This document shows positions 26,401 through 33,469 of a stretch of 64,000 nt of DNA, one piece after another. Both the position numbers and the translations under genes were made by a program. The notes beneath the pieces were generated by a model, which was not told the DNA's origin, ran no database searches, and saw nothing but the letters and a program-made list of their open reading frames with translations. Position 1 is the first letter of the stretch. Every line of letters begins with the position of its first letter. Source of the stretch: Eubacteriales bacterium (GTDB lineage Bacteria; Bacillota; Clostridia; Oscillospirales; Oscillospiraceae); the NCBI GenBank assembly GCA_030531505.1, contig JAUNNH010000001.1, positions 248,001-312,000 on the forward strand, in the 5' to 3' direction.

Positions 26401-27352
26401 GACGCAGGAGGAGATAATCCAGTGCGCTCTTCACCAGCTCCGAGACCGGCAGCAGCAGGAGCGGCGCGGCCCAGGCACTGTGCAGGGCGAAGGCGGGCAG
26501 CAGAGACAGAAAGAGCGTCAGCAGAACGTTCGCGGCGATATAGAGCCGTGCCGGGGCGGCGGAGGGCTCGCGGAAGAGCAGAAAGCCCACATGCCGTCCC
26601 TCCGCCGCGGCTTGCTCGACCAGGCGCGCGGCATAGACCGTCTCTTCCACCCCCTCACGGCGCGCAAGTTGCTCGATCCGGCGAAGATAGTCCTGCCTGC
26701 TTTCCCGGTCCATGCGCGGGAAAACGCCGCCGGGATCGGCGGCGAGCAGGGACTGGACCCGGTCCGCCTCCTGCAGAAGAGCGTCGAGGTCCAGCGTGGA
26801 GAAGAGGCGCAGAGTCCCGAAGAGCGCTTCGAGCGGCGCCGTCAGAGCGGCGGTATCGGCGGCGGCGCAGAGCTCCCGGCAGACCTTTGCGAGCCTCGCG
26901 AGAACCGCGGCGCGCAGCGCCTGCGGGAAGAGCGCGAGCTCCGCACGGCGCAGGACGGTGACGGACTGGAAACCTTTCAGGAAGAGCCGGCAGCGCTCTT
27001 CCGTCACACGGCCGCTGCCCGCATCCACCAGCGCCCCGGTCATGGAAAGGATCAGCGAAGCACCTCCGCAGGCGCGCAGGCGCTTTGCACGGCGCAGATC
27101 GCCGAGCACGCCCAGCGCCTCACGTCGGGCCAGATAGCGATTGTCAAGCAGCCATTCACAGGCTGCCGGGACAGCGCTCTGCTGCGCGTAGCGGCGCCGG
27201 ACCGCCTCGTAGCACCGGTCGATGCGCGCCATGTTCTGCCTCAGCTCCGCCGCAGCGCCACGGCCGTCGGTCTCTCCGTCTGTTTGCAGCAGCTGCGCTG
27301 TGGAGGCGCCGAAGGCGGCCAGCTTTTCATCCTCAATGTATATTCCGTCCAT
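20468..27352 (-). CDS. Cyclic beta-1,2-glucan synthase-like protein (NdvB type, GT84 + GH94)
   Basis: A 2294-residue membrane enzyme. N-terminal region (WLLDNRYLARREALGVLGDL, typical of NdvB) and two helices around 275-330 are followed by a GT84 domain with LDSDTEL near 469 and QHRWIRGDWQ near 617. A helix cluster (about 640-860), a glycoamylase-like domain (SWTGTMFEYRMP near 1040, ESAFYSLDAALNYRYK) and a C-terminal GH94 domain ending with the catalytic-type SGDWNDGLD near 2055 complete it. NdvB primes, elongates and cyclises beta-1,2-glucan from UDP-glucose, with GH94 trimming the chain. It is shorter than the roughly 2800-residue proteobacterial enzymes. A UDP-glucose source (galU) is encoded at 58778, but not linked. 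A linear sophoro-oligosaccharide product is also possible. The reading frame is intact. Confidence 0.85.
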   Translation of the reverse strand: MDGIYIEDEKLAAFGASTAQLLQTDGETDGRGAAAELRQNMARIDRCYEAVRRRYAQQSAVPAACEWLLDNRYLARREALGVLGDLRRAKRLRACGGASLILSMTGALVDAGSGRVTEERCRLFLKGFQSVTVLRRAELALFPQALRAAVLARLAKVCRELCAAADTAALTAPLEALFGTLRLFSTLDLDALLQEADRVQSLLAADPGGVFPRMDRESRQDYLRRIEQLARREGVEETVYAARLVEQAAAEGRHVGFLLFREPSAAPARLYIAANVLLTLFLSLLPAFALHSAWAAPLLLLPVSELVKSALDYLLLRLVKPRRLPRLDMENGVPAEGRTLCVISALLGSAEEVTELVGRLEQLRLACRSEGRQLSFGLLADLPAAESEQTEADEEILRAARDAVTDLNRRCGGGFYLFTRPRRFDGERWTGYERKRGALLELARLLCGEPSALQVEGDTEALAGTPYILTLDSDTELYPGAAGELIGAMLHPLNRPVLDEKRGIVTRGHALIHPRIDTTLESAYATDFALVFATGRGSDPYGGLCGELYMDAFANGGFAGKGILDARCLLACTAGRLPENRVLSHDALEGAFLHGAFCGDAAFADAFPARPLAFYRRQHRWIRGDWQNLPWVFCRHLRDLDRWRLFDSLRRSLVAPLTLLALLCGFFHPAALAVAAWAALFALLSELFFSLADGSMRRRPVPSLRRFTRLLTGVGGAIVRGFLRLWLLPCEAMVSLSAIALSLWRMLVSHRKLLQWQTAAQSARSSDGLAGHVKALWPSMLLGLLLLLFAPVIIGKAAGLSWFFAPAAASALALPACRETALSGRDRDYLRTAAGEAVGYYLDSMSGEDHFLPPDNFQEQPPVGLAHRTSPTNIGLALLSLAAAVDLELLGRDEALGRIGRTLDTLERLPRFRGHFYNWYDTRSLSPLTPPFLSTVDSGNLCAALLTLGEALREWGAEETAVRVDTLAGAMDFSFLYDKGRGLFYICYDTVRERGRGGWYDLMASEAMLTSYLALARGDVPKKHWRRLGRGQLQKDGYRGLASWTGTMFEYRMPALFLSYRRGSLLYESSRFCLYAQKRQVPPGRPWGVSESAFYSLDAALNYRYKANGCAALALKRDQDRDLVVSPYSSFLALEIDPLGAVRNLRRLERFGARGRYGFVEAIDFTPGRCRGREGEPVCCYMAHHLGMSVLAADNALCGGAMQRRFFSIPAMAACRLLLEERLPDGQVLRRDRSEAPEEGPGRNDPRWRLRGSGDGPQHRCLLSNGTYHLLLDQGGHSRAALRETRLYGAAPLPESPGLCLELWEGGKKRLLFPGPHPKLWELGEDQALWQGLSESLAWEYRAEVAAGELGERRCLRLRALEPADCRIRLSFRPVLARPEDRAAHPAFWRLGIESEETEGMLLLHRLPRGTQSELFLCLACDAPAVCRSDLRLPLAGLELSLTLAFGETCVLRFALCAGPDREAALCGARRILRDDGRGNMVSAAAARLGMNAAEAGAAMELLTALERRVALAAPRRELWPYGVSGDYPLLCCEAGAVEALSLLRRWLLLKSCGAEAELIYLSEEQGEYHRPYAARIAAYLAGQGLEALIGSRGGVHFLPLTAAGVVYSRAVYAAGRRPESGVPLSLPVLSRPRSPGTAPEHCWTDEAFVFTVCGDLPGRAWQLPLSNGRFGAIVADVGLAALWQENAREQRLITSMEELRSVRPPAALWLEQGGKALSLFAANDGQSCLVRFGRGWASWEKHLDDRRVTTTAFVPVGTNALVLLIHGAGGLSLRFGLQPLLGTDTSCLRTEALDGLYVFENAESYLPGLRLLIGCSVRCAATADWRPPALLLSIPARTDTVLVLGCCGAEALRALLEPAAARRALKELQTAWAALMAGRALSSGVDALDRYANGWAVYQTLVCRLRARASLYQSGGAYGFRDQLQDAVNLLPLDPSLARERIAEACRHQYEEGDVMHWWHPHPAGDKGVRTRCSDDLLWLVWALGEYGEACGLTDFFLSPLPWRSSPPLRADERDRYETPSVTAHAAPVLEHARAALDCCLRRGFGPHGLPWFGSGDWNDGLDAVDGESVWLGWFLSLCCDSFAALLERLKQPGAARYREQARQIGRAANAAWGGSWFYRGYTADGEPLGGPDRIDALPQAWAALSPYAESAWVDTALDACLARLVDEEHRLIKLFDPPFTTAEPSPGYLVSYGAGFRENGGQYTHAAVWLARAFLRRGRRGTALHLLTLLLPEGRDPGRYEAEPFVLPADICAAPGREGEAGWTWYTGSAGWFWRVLREALQSPEEPEAKGS

Positions 27353-27403
27353 GGATATCCTCCGCTTTGAGCGTTTTTCCTATCTTTCCCAAAAGGCAGA
27401 GAC

Positions 27404-27433
27404 GCTATACAGAAGGAAAAGTGAATCTGTAAA
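27404..27433 (-). promoter_or_regulatory. Promoter of the beta-1,2-glucan synthase gene
   Basis: On the minus strand, TTTACA (27428-27433), an 18-base spacer and TATAGC (27404-27409), 52 bases before the start codon. Confidence 0.55.
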
Positions 27434-27443
27434 GAAAAAAAGC

Positions 27444-27472
27444 TTGACAGCGGCGCAGAAAGAGAGTATAGT
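27444..27472 (+). promoter_or_regulatory. Promoter of the ylxM-ffh-rpsP-khpA operon
   Basis: TTGACA (27444-27449), a 17-base spacer and TATAGT (27467-27472), 37 bases before the ylxM start. It diverges from the glucan synthase promoter. Confidence 0.8.
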
Positions 27473-27508
27473 CTGTTAAGCTGATTCACTTGACAGGGGG
27501 CGGTTTCC

Positions 27509-27817
27509 GTGGAGGACAGCAGGCTGATGCGTTCGATGCTGCTGGATTTTTATGGGGAGCTCCTGACAGAGAAGCAGCGCGAGTGCTATGATCTGCACTT
27601 CAACGAGGACCTGTCCCTCTCCGAGATCGCGGAGCAGAGCGGCATTTCCCGTCAAGGCGTGTGGGACAACATACGCCGGGCGGAGGCGACGCTCCGGGAT
27701 CTGGAGGAAAAGACCGGGCTGGTGGGCCGCGTGATGGAGCTGGAGCGGGAACTCGAGGAGACCCGTGAGGAGCTCCGGCGCCTGCGCACCGGCGCCGGGG
27801 ACGCGGCAAGAGGATGA
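27509..27817 (+). CDS. ylxM: YlxM family DNA-binding protein (UPF0122)
   Basis: A 102-residue protein with a sigma-like helix-turn-helix (ELLTEKQRECYDLHFNEDLSLSEIAEQSGISRQGVWDNIRRAE, residues about 16-60) and a C-terminal coiled coil rich in Glu/Arg. YlxM proteins are found beside ffh and take part in the signal recognition particle pathway, either binding Ffh/SRP RNA or regulating the operon. The start codon is GTG, preceded by AGGGGG. It stands 4 bases before ffh, as expected. Confidence 0.9.
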   Translation: MEDSRLMRSMLLDFYGELLTEKQRECYDLHFNEDLSLSEIAEQSGISRQGVWDNIRRAEATLRDLEEKTGLVGRVMELERELEETREELRRLRTGAGDAARG

Positions 27818-27821
27818 CGCG

Positions 27822-29189
27822 ATGGCATTTGAGAGCTTATCCGATAAACTGAATGCCGCTTTTAAGCGGCTGCGCGGCAAGGGCCGCCTCTCCGCCTCCG
27901 ATGTGAAGGAGGCCATGCGCGAAGTGCGCATGGCGCTGCTCGAAGCGGACGTGAGCTACAAGGTGGTCAAGGACTTCACCAAGTCCGTGACCGAGCGCGC
28001 CGTGGGCACGGATGTGCTGGAGGCGCTGAACCCGGCCCAGATGGTCATCAAGATCGTCAACGAGGAGCTCACGAAGCTCATGGGCGGGGAGAACCAGAAG
28101 CTGAACATCTCCTCGAAATCCCCGAGCGTTGTGATGCTGGTCGGCCTGCAAGGCGCAGGCAAGACAACGAACGGTGCGAAGCTCGCGGGCCTCATGCGCC
28201 GGCAGGGCAAGCGGCCGCTCCTGGTCGCCTGCGACATCTACCGTCCTGCCGCCATCCAACAGCTCGAGACCGTCGGTCGGCAGCTGGACATCCCCGTCTT
28301 CCAGATGGGGCAGACCGATCCGGTCGATATCGCGAAGGCCGCGATCGAGCATGCGAAGAAGCACGGCAACGACCTGGTCTTCCTCGATACAGCCGGCCGC
28401 CTGCACATCGACGAGGCGCTGATGCAGGAGCTGCAGAACATCCGCGATGCGGTAGAGCCGGCCGAGATCCTGCTGGTGGTGGACGCCATGACCGGTCAGG
28501 ACGCGGTGAACGCGGCGACCGCCTTCGACGAGGCGCTGGGCGTCACAGGCGTGATGCTCTCCAAGCTCGACGGCGACGCACGCGGCGGCGCGGCGCTCTC
28601 AATCCGCGCGGCCACCGGCAAGCCTATCAAGTTCATCGGCACCGGCGAGAAGCTCGATATGATCGAGCCCTTCCACCCCGACCGCATGGCAGGCCGCATC
28701 CTGGGCATGGGCGACGTGCTGACGCTGATCGAAAAGGCGGAGCAGAGCTTCGATGAGAAGAAGGCGCTCGAGGCGGCCGAGAAGCTGCGCGCCAACCGCT
28801 TCACGCTCAGCGACTATCTGGACCAGATGGCCCAGCTCAAGAACATGGGCGATCTTGAGAGCCTGGCTGCGATGATCCCGGGCATGGACTCCAAGGCACT
28901 CAAAGGCGCGAAGGTGGACGAGAAGGGCATGGCCCGTCAGGAGGCGATCATCCTCTCCATGACGAAGGCAGAACGGGAGAACCCCGCCATGCTCAACTCC
29001 AGCCGCAAAAAGCGCATCGCCGCCGGCTCCGGCACCTCCGTGGTGGAGGTGAACCGCCTGCTCAAGCAGTTCGACGCCATGCAGCAGATGGTCAAGCAGT
29101 TCTCCGGCAAGAACATGCGCAAGCTCCAGAAGAAAATGGGGCGCATGGGGGGCATGCCCGGCATGGGCGGAGGCTTCCCCGGCTTTTAA
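27822..29189 (+). CDS. ffh: Signal recognition particle GTPase
   Basis: A 455-residue SRP54-type protein that targets nascent membrane and secreted proteins with 4.5S/SRP RNA. The N domain is followed by the GTPase G domain: [44 protein letters not shown] Met- and Gly-rich M domain ends [14 protein letters not shown], which binds signal peptides and RNA. ATG 27822 is the family-typical start ([17 protein letters not shown]). An upstream in-frame ATG (27765) lies inside ylxM. The gene is cotranscribed with ylxM and rpsP. Confidence 0.97.
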   Translation: MAFESLSDKLNAAFKRLRGKGRLSASDVKEAMREVRMALLEADVSYKVVKDFTKSVTERAVGTDVLEALNPAQMVIKIVNEELTKLMGGENQKLNISSKSPSVVMLVGLQGAGKTTNGAKLAGLMRRQGKRPLLVACDIYRPAAIQQLETVGRQLDIPVFQMGQTDPVDIAKAAIEHAKKHGNDLVFLDTAGRLHIDEALMQELQNIRDAVEPAEILLVVDAMTGQDAVNAATAFDEALGVTGVMLSKLDGDARGGAALSIRAATGKPIKFIGTGEKLDMIEPFHPDRMAGRILGMGDVLTLIEKAEQSFDEKKALEAAEKLRANRFTLSDYLDQMAQLKNMGDLESLAAMIPGMDSKALKGAKVDEKGMARQEAIILSMTKAERENPAMLNSSRKKRIAAGSGTSVVEVNRLLKQFDAMQQMVKQFSGKNMRKLQKKMGRMGGMPGMGGGFPGF

Positions 29190-29251
29190 GGGTTTACAGC
29201 ACACTCTGTGTTTGTAATAAAAAACGAAAACTATTTGGAGGTGAAAATAGA

Positions 29252-29488
29252 ATGGTTAAGATCAGACTTCGCAGAATGGGCGCCAAGAAGGCCCCCTACT
29301 ACCGCATCGTCGTGGCGGACTCCCGCAGCCCCCGTGACGGCCGCTTCATCGAGGAGCTCGGCACCTACGATCCGATGGCGGACAGCGAGAAGCTGAAGGT
29401 CAACCAGGAGCGCGTGGCGTATTGGATCGCCAACGGCGCTCAGCCCACGGATACCGTCCGCGGTCTGCTGAAGAAGGCTGAGGCCTGA
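29252..29488 (+). CDS. rpsP: 30S ribosomal protein S16
   Basis: A 78-residue protein, the usual size for S16, starting [20 protein letters not shown]. It is a small-subunit protein needed for 30S assembly. GGAGGTG lies 8 bases upstream of its ATG. In most Firmicutes it sits between ffh and khpA, as here. Confidence 0.97.
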   Translation: MVKIRLRRMGAKKAPYYRIVVADSRSPRDGRFIEELGTYDPMADSEKLKVNQERVAYWIANGAQPTDTVRGLLKKAEA

Positions 29489-29506
29489 TAAGGAGTTTCT
29501 ACCGGC

Positions 29507-29737
29507 ATGAAAGAACTTTTGACCTACATCGTACAGAGCCTTGTGGACAACCCCGATCAAGTCTCTGTGACCGAGCGCAAGGCCGACGGTGAGACCGTGT
29601 TTGAGGTCCGCGTTGCCGACGGCGATATGGGCAAGGTCATTGGCCGGCAGGGCAGGATCGTCAAGCAGATCCGGATCCTCATGCGGGCCGTTGCCCAGCG
29701 TAAGGGCAAGAAGATCTCCGTTGAGATCATGGATTGA
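29507..29737 (+). CDS. khpA: KH-domain RNA-binding protein KhpA
   Basis: A 76-residue single KH-domain protein with the GXXG-type loop in GKVIGRQGRIVKQIR (residues about 44-58). KhpA pairs with KhpB (Jag), which is encoded here at 54829, to bind RNA and influence cell division and envelope growth. The usual following genes rimM, trmD and rplS are missing; a terminator and the convergent carD gene follow. The start has a close TAAGGAG site. Confidence 0.93.
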   Translation: MKELLTYIVQSLVDNPDQVSVTERKADGETVFEVRVADGDMGKVIGRQGRIVKQIRILMRAVAQRKGKKISVEIMD

Positions 29738-29741
29738 CGCG

Positions 29742-29773
29742 AAAAAGACAGAGCGAAACGCTCTGTCTTTTTC
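29742..29773. terminator. Terminator of the ffh operon, shared with carD
   Basis: A 14-bp stem (AAAAAGACAGAGCG and its complement around an AAA loop) with T-rich tails on both strands. Confidence 0.85.
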
Positions 29774-29816
29774 TGTTCCGTGATAGAAGCGCGGATACTC
29801 CGCCGCCCTTTTTTCG

Positions 29817-30311
29817 TTACTCCGCCGCTCCGATGCGGGAGAGGATATAGGGCTCGACCTCCTCGATGTCCATATCCAGCGCGACAGCCAGCTCCCCGTG
29901 CAGCATATCCTTGGCGCGCTTCATCGTGGCCTCGGCCCGGCTGCTCTTGGTCTTGCGCTCCGCCATGCGCGTGCTCAGCCCCTTGACGATGGAGACCAGC
30001 GCCTCACAGCTGTGAGTGCGGAACAATTCCTTGTAAAACGCGTCTACATGGTTGAAGCGGTTATCCATGCAGATCGCCGGAGCGATGCCGGGCATCGCGT
30101 CGATCAATGCCTCGGCCGCCTGCCGGTCCATGACCGGGCGCATGAAAGCCTCGGAATCCACCGGCGCGAAAAAGGTGCCGCTCCCGATCAAAGGGGAGAG
30201 ATGATAATACAGCTTGTTTTTAGCCACGCCGGACATATCCAGCGGTGCAACTTTTTCCACCGTGCAGACGCCGTGCTCCCCGTATACGATCTTTTCACCG
30301 ACTGTAAACAA
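29817..30311 (-). CDS. CarD family transcriptional regulator
   Basis: A 164-residue CarD-like protein: an N-terminal Tudor-like RNA polymerase interaction domain (FTVGEKIVYGEHGVCTVEKV, then YYHLSPL), and a helical C-terminal domain with basic KTKSSRAEATMKRAKDML. CarD binds the RNA polymerase beta subunit and stabilises open promoter complexes. I choose TTG 30311 as the start because GGGGGGAG lies 6 bases before it and the family begins at exactly this MF.VG motif. The longer reading frame with an ATG at 30455 adds unlikely sequence. The gene is monocistronic and convergent with khpA. Confidence 0.85.
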   Translation of the reverse strand: MFTVGEKIVYGEHGVCTVEKVAPLDMSGVAKNKLYYHLSPLIGSGTFFAPVDSEAFMRPVMDRQAAEALIDAMPGIAPAICMDNRFNHVDAFYKELFRTHSCEALVSIVKGLSTRMAERKTKSSRAEATMKRAKDMLHGELAVALDMDIEEVEPYILSRIGAAE

Positions 30312-30463
30312 GCTATACTCCCCCCAATCATATTCTATACACTTATATATTATCATATCTTCCGGCGGATTTCCAGTCTTTTTTTGCGGGTAAAAGGACA
30401 AAAAAACCGGGATAATCCGGCGGCGAGCCTGTATTTGTTTACCAAATGTTTGCAAATTCCCCC

Positions 30464-30492
30464 TTGTAATCCCAACCTGGCCGGTGTATAGT
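30464..30492 (+). promoter_or_regulatory. Promoter of the DUF4342 gene
   Basis: TTGTAA (30464-30469), a 17-base spacer and TATAGT (30487-30492). The start codon is 86 bases downstream. Confidence 0.6.
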
Positions 30493-30577
30493 GGCGCACG
30501 AAAGAAAAGGCGAGCGCCGGGGATCGGCAGACATTTTGTAAGAAGAATAAAACCGTCGCATAAAAGGAGGAACGCAT

Positions 30578-30958
30578 ATGAACATCACGCTGGAGAGCAT
30601 CGACGCCGTGCGCGAGCGCAGCGGAACGAGCTATGAGGAGGCCCGGGAAGCCCTGGAGGCCACGGGCGGGAGCGTCGTGGACGCCCTGATCTATCTGGAA
30701 CAGAAGAAAAAGAGCAAAACCGACGAGCGGATCGAAAAGCTCAAGGCTATCGTGAAGGACGGCAATGTCAACAAGATCCGGCTGAAGAAGGACGAAAAGG
30801 TCCTGCTGACAGTCCCGGTGAACGTCGGCATCGTGGGCGGTCTGGTCGGCCTCGCTGCCGCGCCTTGGAGCATTCTTGCCGCCGGTGCCGCGGCATACGG
30901 CTTCGATGTGAAGTTCGAGATCGTCAGAGAGGACGGCAGCGTCAGCGACCTTTTCTGA
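30578..30958 (+). CDS. DUF4342 domain protein with UBA-like N-terminus
   Basis: A 126-residue protein. Residues 1-43 form a UBA-like helical bundle (TLESIDAVRERSGTSYEEAREALEATGGSVVDALIYLEQK) of the kind also found in elongation factor Ts. The rest is a small domain with a conserved KDGNVNKIRLKKDEKVLLTVPVNV and a hydrophobic Gly/Ala stretch (GIVGGLVGLAAAPWSILAAGAAAYGF) that could be one membrane-associated hairpin. DUF4342 proteins are common and uncharacterised in clostridia. AAAGGAGG lies upstream of the ATG, and a strong terminator ends the unit. Confidence 0.85.
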   Translation: MNITLESIDAVRERSGTSYEEAREALEATGGSVVDALIYLEQKKKSKTDERIEKLKAIVKDGNVNKIRLKKDEKVLLTVPVNVGIVGGLVGLAAAPWSILAAGAAAYGFDVKFEIVREDGSVSDLF

Positions 30959-30970
30959 GTTTTGCACACA

Positions 30971-31008
30971 GGGAAAGACCACGCCGCAGGGCGTGGTCTT
31001 TCCCTTTT
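30971..31008 (+). terminator. Terminator of the DUF4342 gene
   Basis: A 15-bp perfect stem (30971-30985 with 30990-31004) plus T4. The next promoter begins two bases later. Confidence 0.88.
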
Positions 31009-31010
31009 GT

Positions 31011-31039
31011 TTGACAGGTGGAGGCGCGGCACGTATAAT
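31011..31039 (+). promoter_or_regulatory. Perfect consensus promoter of mutY
   Basis: TTGACA (31011-31016), a 17-base spacer and TATAAT (31034-31039): a full consensus sigma-A promoter. Confidence 0.88.
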
Positions 31040-31071
31040 ACAGAAAAACACGCCGGAGAGGGGGTGCGGGC

Positions 31072-32118
31072 ATGACGGACGAGCAGATCATAGGCGAAGC
31101 GGCGGAGCGTTTGGTGGACTGGTACCGTGAGAATAGACGGGCGCTGCCCTGGCGGAACGAGCCATCGCCCTACCACATCTGGATCTCAGAGATCATGCTG
31201 CAGCAGACCCGGATCGAGGCGGTGCTCGGCTATTACGCGCGTTTTCTGGAGGAACTGCCGGACCTGCCCGCGCTCGCGGCCGCGGAGGAGGACCGTCTCC
31301 TCAAGCTCTGGGAGGGCTTGGGCTATTACAGCCGCGCCCGCAATCTGAAGAAGGCGGCCGTGCAGGTCATGGAACGTTACGGCGGCGTACTTCCGCGGCG
31401 GGTGGAGGAACTGAAGGCACTTCCCGGAATCGGGGATTACACCGCCGGTGCCATTGCCTCCATCGCTTACGGTGAGCCGGAGCCGGCGGTGGACGGGAAT
31501 GTGCTGCGGGTCGTCATGCGCCTGCTCGCCTGTTCGGACGATGTGCTGCTTCCGGCGACGAGACGGCGTGTCACGGGACTGCTGCGCGCGGTCTACCCGA
31601 CCGGGAAGGATGCTGCGCTGCTGACGGAGGGGATCATGGAGCTCGGCGAGACGATCTGCCTCCCGAATGCGGAGGCTCTCTGCGCCCGCTGCCCGCTGAA
31701 GGGGCTCTGCCGGGCCAGCCGGGAGGGGCGCGTGCGTTCCTATCCCTTCCGCTCGCCGCCGAAGGAACGGCGGCAGGAAACACGCACGGTGCTGCTGCTG
31801 CGCTGCGGCGGACGTTATGCCCTCCGCCGCCGCCCGGAGAGCGGTCTGCTCGCCGGACTATGGGAGTTTCCCAACTGGGAAGGCGAGCTTGAACCGGCCG
31901 CGCTCTCCGAGCGTCTCGGCGTGCCGCTGCGCTGCACGCCCTGCGGGCGGGCAAAACACGTCTTCTCGCATGTGGAGTGGCACATGATCGGCTACCTTGC
32001 CGACTGCGAAACGGAACCGGAGGGTTTCCTCTGGCGGACAGCACAAGAGATCGGAGAGGATTGCCCGATCCCGACAGCCTTCCGGTATTACCGGAAAAAG
32101 ATACTCGAACAGGCATAA
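31072..32118 (+). CDS. mutY: Adenine DNA glycosylase
   Basis: A 348-residue base-excision repair enzyme that removes A mispaired with 8-oxoguanine. The helix-hairpin-helix LPGIGDYTAGAIASIAYG with the following EPAVDGNVLRV, the N-terminal WISEIMLQQTRIEAVL, and a [4Fe-4S] ligand set CLPNAEALCARCPLKGLC are all visible. The C-terminal half is the NUDIX-like 8-oxoG recognition domain (VLLLRCGGRYALRRRPESGLLAGLWEFPN). The cluster spacing is Cx7C rather than the usual Cx6C, which I believe occurs in relatives. Confidence 0.95.
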   Translation: MTDEQIIGEAAERLVDWYRENRRALPWRNEPSPYHIWISEIMLQQTRIEAVLGYYARFLEELPDLPALAAAEEDRLLKLWEGLGYYSRARNLKKAAVQVMERYGGVLPRRVEELKALPGIGDYTAGAIASIAYGEPEPAVDGNVLRVVMRLLACSDDVLLPATRRRVTGLLRAVYPTGKDAALLTEGIMELGETICLPNAEALCARCPLKGLCRASREGRVRSYPFRSPPKERRQETRTVLLLRCGGRYALRRRPESGLLAGLWEFPNWEGELEPAALSERLGVPLRCTPCGRAKHVFSHVEWHMIGYLADCETEPEGFLWRTAQEIGEDCPIPTAFRYYRKKILEQA

Positions 32119-32146
32119 AAAGGACGGCAGCAACGCTGCCGTCCTT
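32115..32146 (-). terminator. Terminator of the surface-protein gene
   Basis: An 11-bp stem (32120-32130 with 32136-32146) with a T5 tail on the minus strand; it overlaps the mutY stop. Confidence 0.7.
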
Positions 32147-32159
32147 ATACATATGCGGT

Positions 32160-33302
32160 TTATTCGTCCTCCGGGTCCTCGTCCTCAAGCTCGTCGTCGT
32201 AATCATCGTCATAGTCGTCGTCATCGTAGTCGTCGCCGAGGAAGCGCGAACGGACGAAGCGAATCACAAGGTAGATGATCCCGGTCAGGATCCCGAGCAG
32301 CACGAGGGCGATCACGCCGCGCAGCAGCCAGATGCTGAGGGAGGAGCCTCCCCTGGCGTGGTCCAGCGTCGGCTGCGGCGTGGACTCAGGCACGGGTTCG
32401 GGCGTAGGCTCCGGGGTCGGCATCGGTGTGGGTTCGGGCGTGGGCTCCGGGGTCGGCTCCGGAGTGGGTTCGGGTGTGGGCTCCGGGGTGGTGGTCGGAC
32501 TGGGCTCCGACACGCCGGCTGCCGCCTCGCCGGTACCCGGCTCGCTTGCCGGAGCGGTGGACGGTTGGCCTGCGCGGAGCACGCTGACAGGCGCCGCAGC
32601 CGACCAGGTACGGTTGATGTGCCCGACGCTCCAGAGCATGCAGACGGCTCTCCAGCCATCCATATCCGCCGGGATGTTGTCCAGGACCAGCGTGTCTGTT
32701 TCGTTCCCGCTGAATTCAAGGGTGGGGAAGACCTCGGCAATGTTCTTCAGGTTGAACCAGTCATTCCCGTCCGGGCGCTGCAAGCACCACTCGTAGTCGG
32801 CGACATAAAGCGCGGAGACGGTGAAGATGGCGCTGCCGCCGACGTTCACCTCCTGAGGTGCGGGATTCTTCTCCACGCTGGGCGCCCAGGCGTCCGGCGT
32901 GTATTCATGGCTGCGGGCAGTCAGAGAGGTGCCGGTGTTGGAGACAACGGTCGCGGCGGTGTTGTTGATGTAGACCGCGGCGTCGCCATCAAAGGAATAG
33001 CCGCCGCTTGTGCTGAGCTCGACCTCGAGATATACGGGATCCGTATCGAAGCGGTCGCTGAGCGGCGCACCGCCGGCGGTATACCAGGCCGTCTTCGTAA
33101 CGCGGCAGTTATCCGTCGTCGCCTCAACAGTCAGCGTATCGAGATCCATCAGGGCGATCGGCGTGTAGTTGGTCTGGACACGGACGACAGGGATGGGCCA
33201 GCCGTCCGCCGCCTCGCTCCGGGCTGGCGCAAAAGTCAGCAGGGTCAGGGACAGGCAGAGCAGCAAAAAGAGGCTGAGCAGACGTTTATGAGTCGTACGC
33301 AT
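32160..33302 (-). CDS. Secreted/surface protein with TPEP stalk and acidic cytoplasmic tail
   Basis: A 380-residue protein I do not recognise. In order: a signal peptide (LLSLFLLLCLSLTLLTFAPARSEA), two beta-rich domains that look Ig-like (NTGTSLTAR; ADYEWCLQRPDGNDWFNL), a Thr-Pro-Glu-Pro repeat stalk, one transmembrane helix (about 325-347, WLLRGVIALVLLGILTGIIYLVI), then RFVRSRF as a stop-transfer and a tail of Asp/Glu/Tyr (GDDYDDDDYDDDYDDELEDE). So it is a type I membrane protein, its ectodomain held off the membrane by the stalk. An acidic tail of this kind on a membrane protein is unusual. GAGGGGG precedes the ATG. Confidence 0.75.
   Translation of the reverse strand: MRTTHKRLLSLFLLLCLSLTLLTFAPARSEAADGWPIPVVRVQTNYTPIALMDLDTLTVEATTDNCRVTKTAWYTAGGAPLSDRFDTDPVYLEVELSTSGGYSFDGDAAVYINNTAATVVSNTGTSLTARSHEYTPDAWAPSVEKNPAPQEVNVGGSAIFTVSALYVADYEWCLQRPDGNDWFNLKNIAEVFPTLEFSGNETDTLVLDNIPADMDGWRAVCMLWSVGHINRTWSAAAPVSVLRAGQPSTAPASEPGTGEAAAGVSEPSPTTTPEPTPEPTPEPTPEPTPEPTPMPTPEPTPEPVPESTPQPTLDHARGGSSLSIWLLRGVIALVLLGILTGIIYLVIRFVRSRFLGDDYDDDDYDDDYDDELEDEDPEDE
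32371..32495 (-). repeat. Tandem repeat encoding (Thr-Pro-Glu-Pro)n
   Basis: Degenerate 12-base units of the GGTTCGGGTGTG / GGCTCCGGGGTC type encode TPEP repeats in the stalk. Such repeats slip easily and may vary in length between strains. A shorter relative occurs in the CotH-domain lipoprotein at about 38590-38660. Confidence 0.75.
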
Positions 33303-33407
33303 GGGAAAGCCCCCTCACTTTGACAATTTTCTTCTTTAGATTATAAACGTATTCTTTATCCGGGTCAAGGAAAAAACACAGGAATTCCCAATAGAGGGGA
33401 GAGATGA

Positions 33408-33435
33408 TTGTATTTTCCACTAAATCTGGTATAAT
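33408..33435 (+). promoter_or_regulatory. Promoter of mnmG
   Basis: TTGTAT (33408-33413), a 16-base spacer and TATAAT (33430-33435). It supports the ATG at 33470 as the start. Confidence 0.65.
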
Positions 33436-33469
33436 GTGTCCCATTGACACAGAACAGGAGAAGGGACGC

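Noticed and set aside
25445-27370. Open frame of 641 codons on the plus strand, antisense to the glucan synthase
   Set aside because: No family motif and no promoter or ribosome binding site. The opposite strand encodes the GT84 domain.
29817-30455. Longer start for the carD gene at 30455
   Set aside because: The extra 48 residues include unlikely sequence. The TTG at 30311 has a strong ribosome binding site and the family N-terminus.
32371-32495. Tandem 12-base repeats as a CRISPR array
   Set aside because: The units are contiguous, degenerate and in frame, encoding Thr-Pro-Glu-Pro. There are no spacers and no cas genes.
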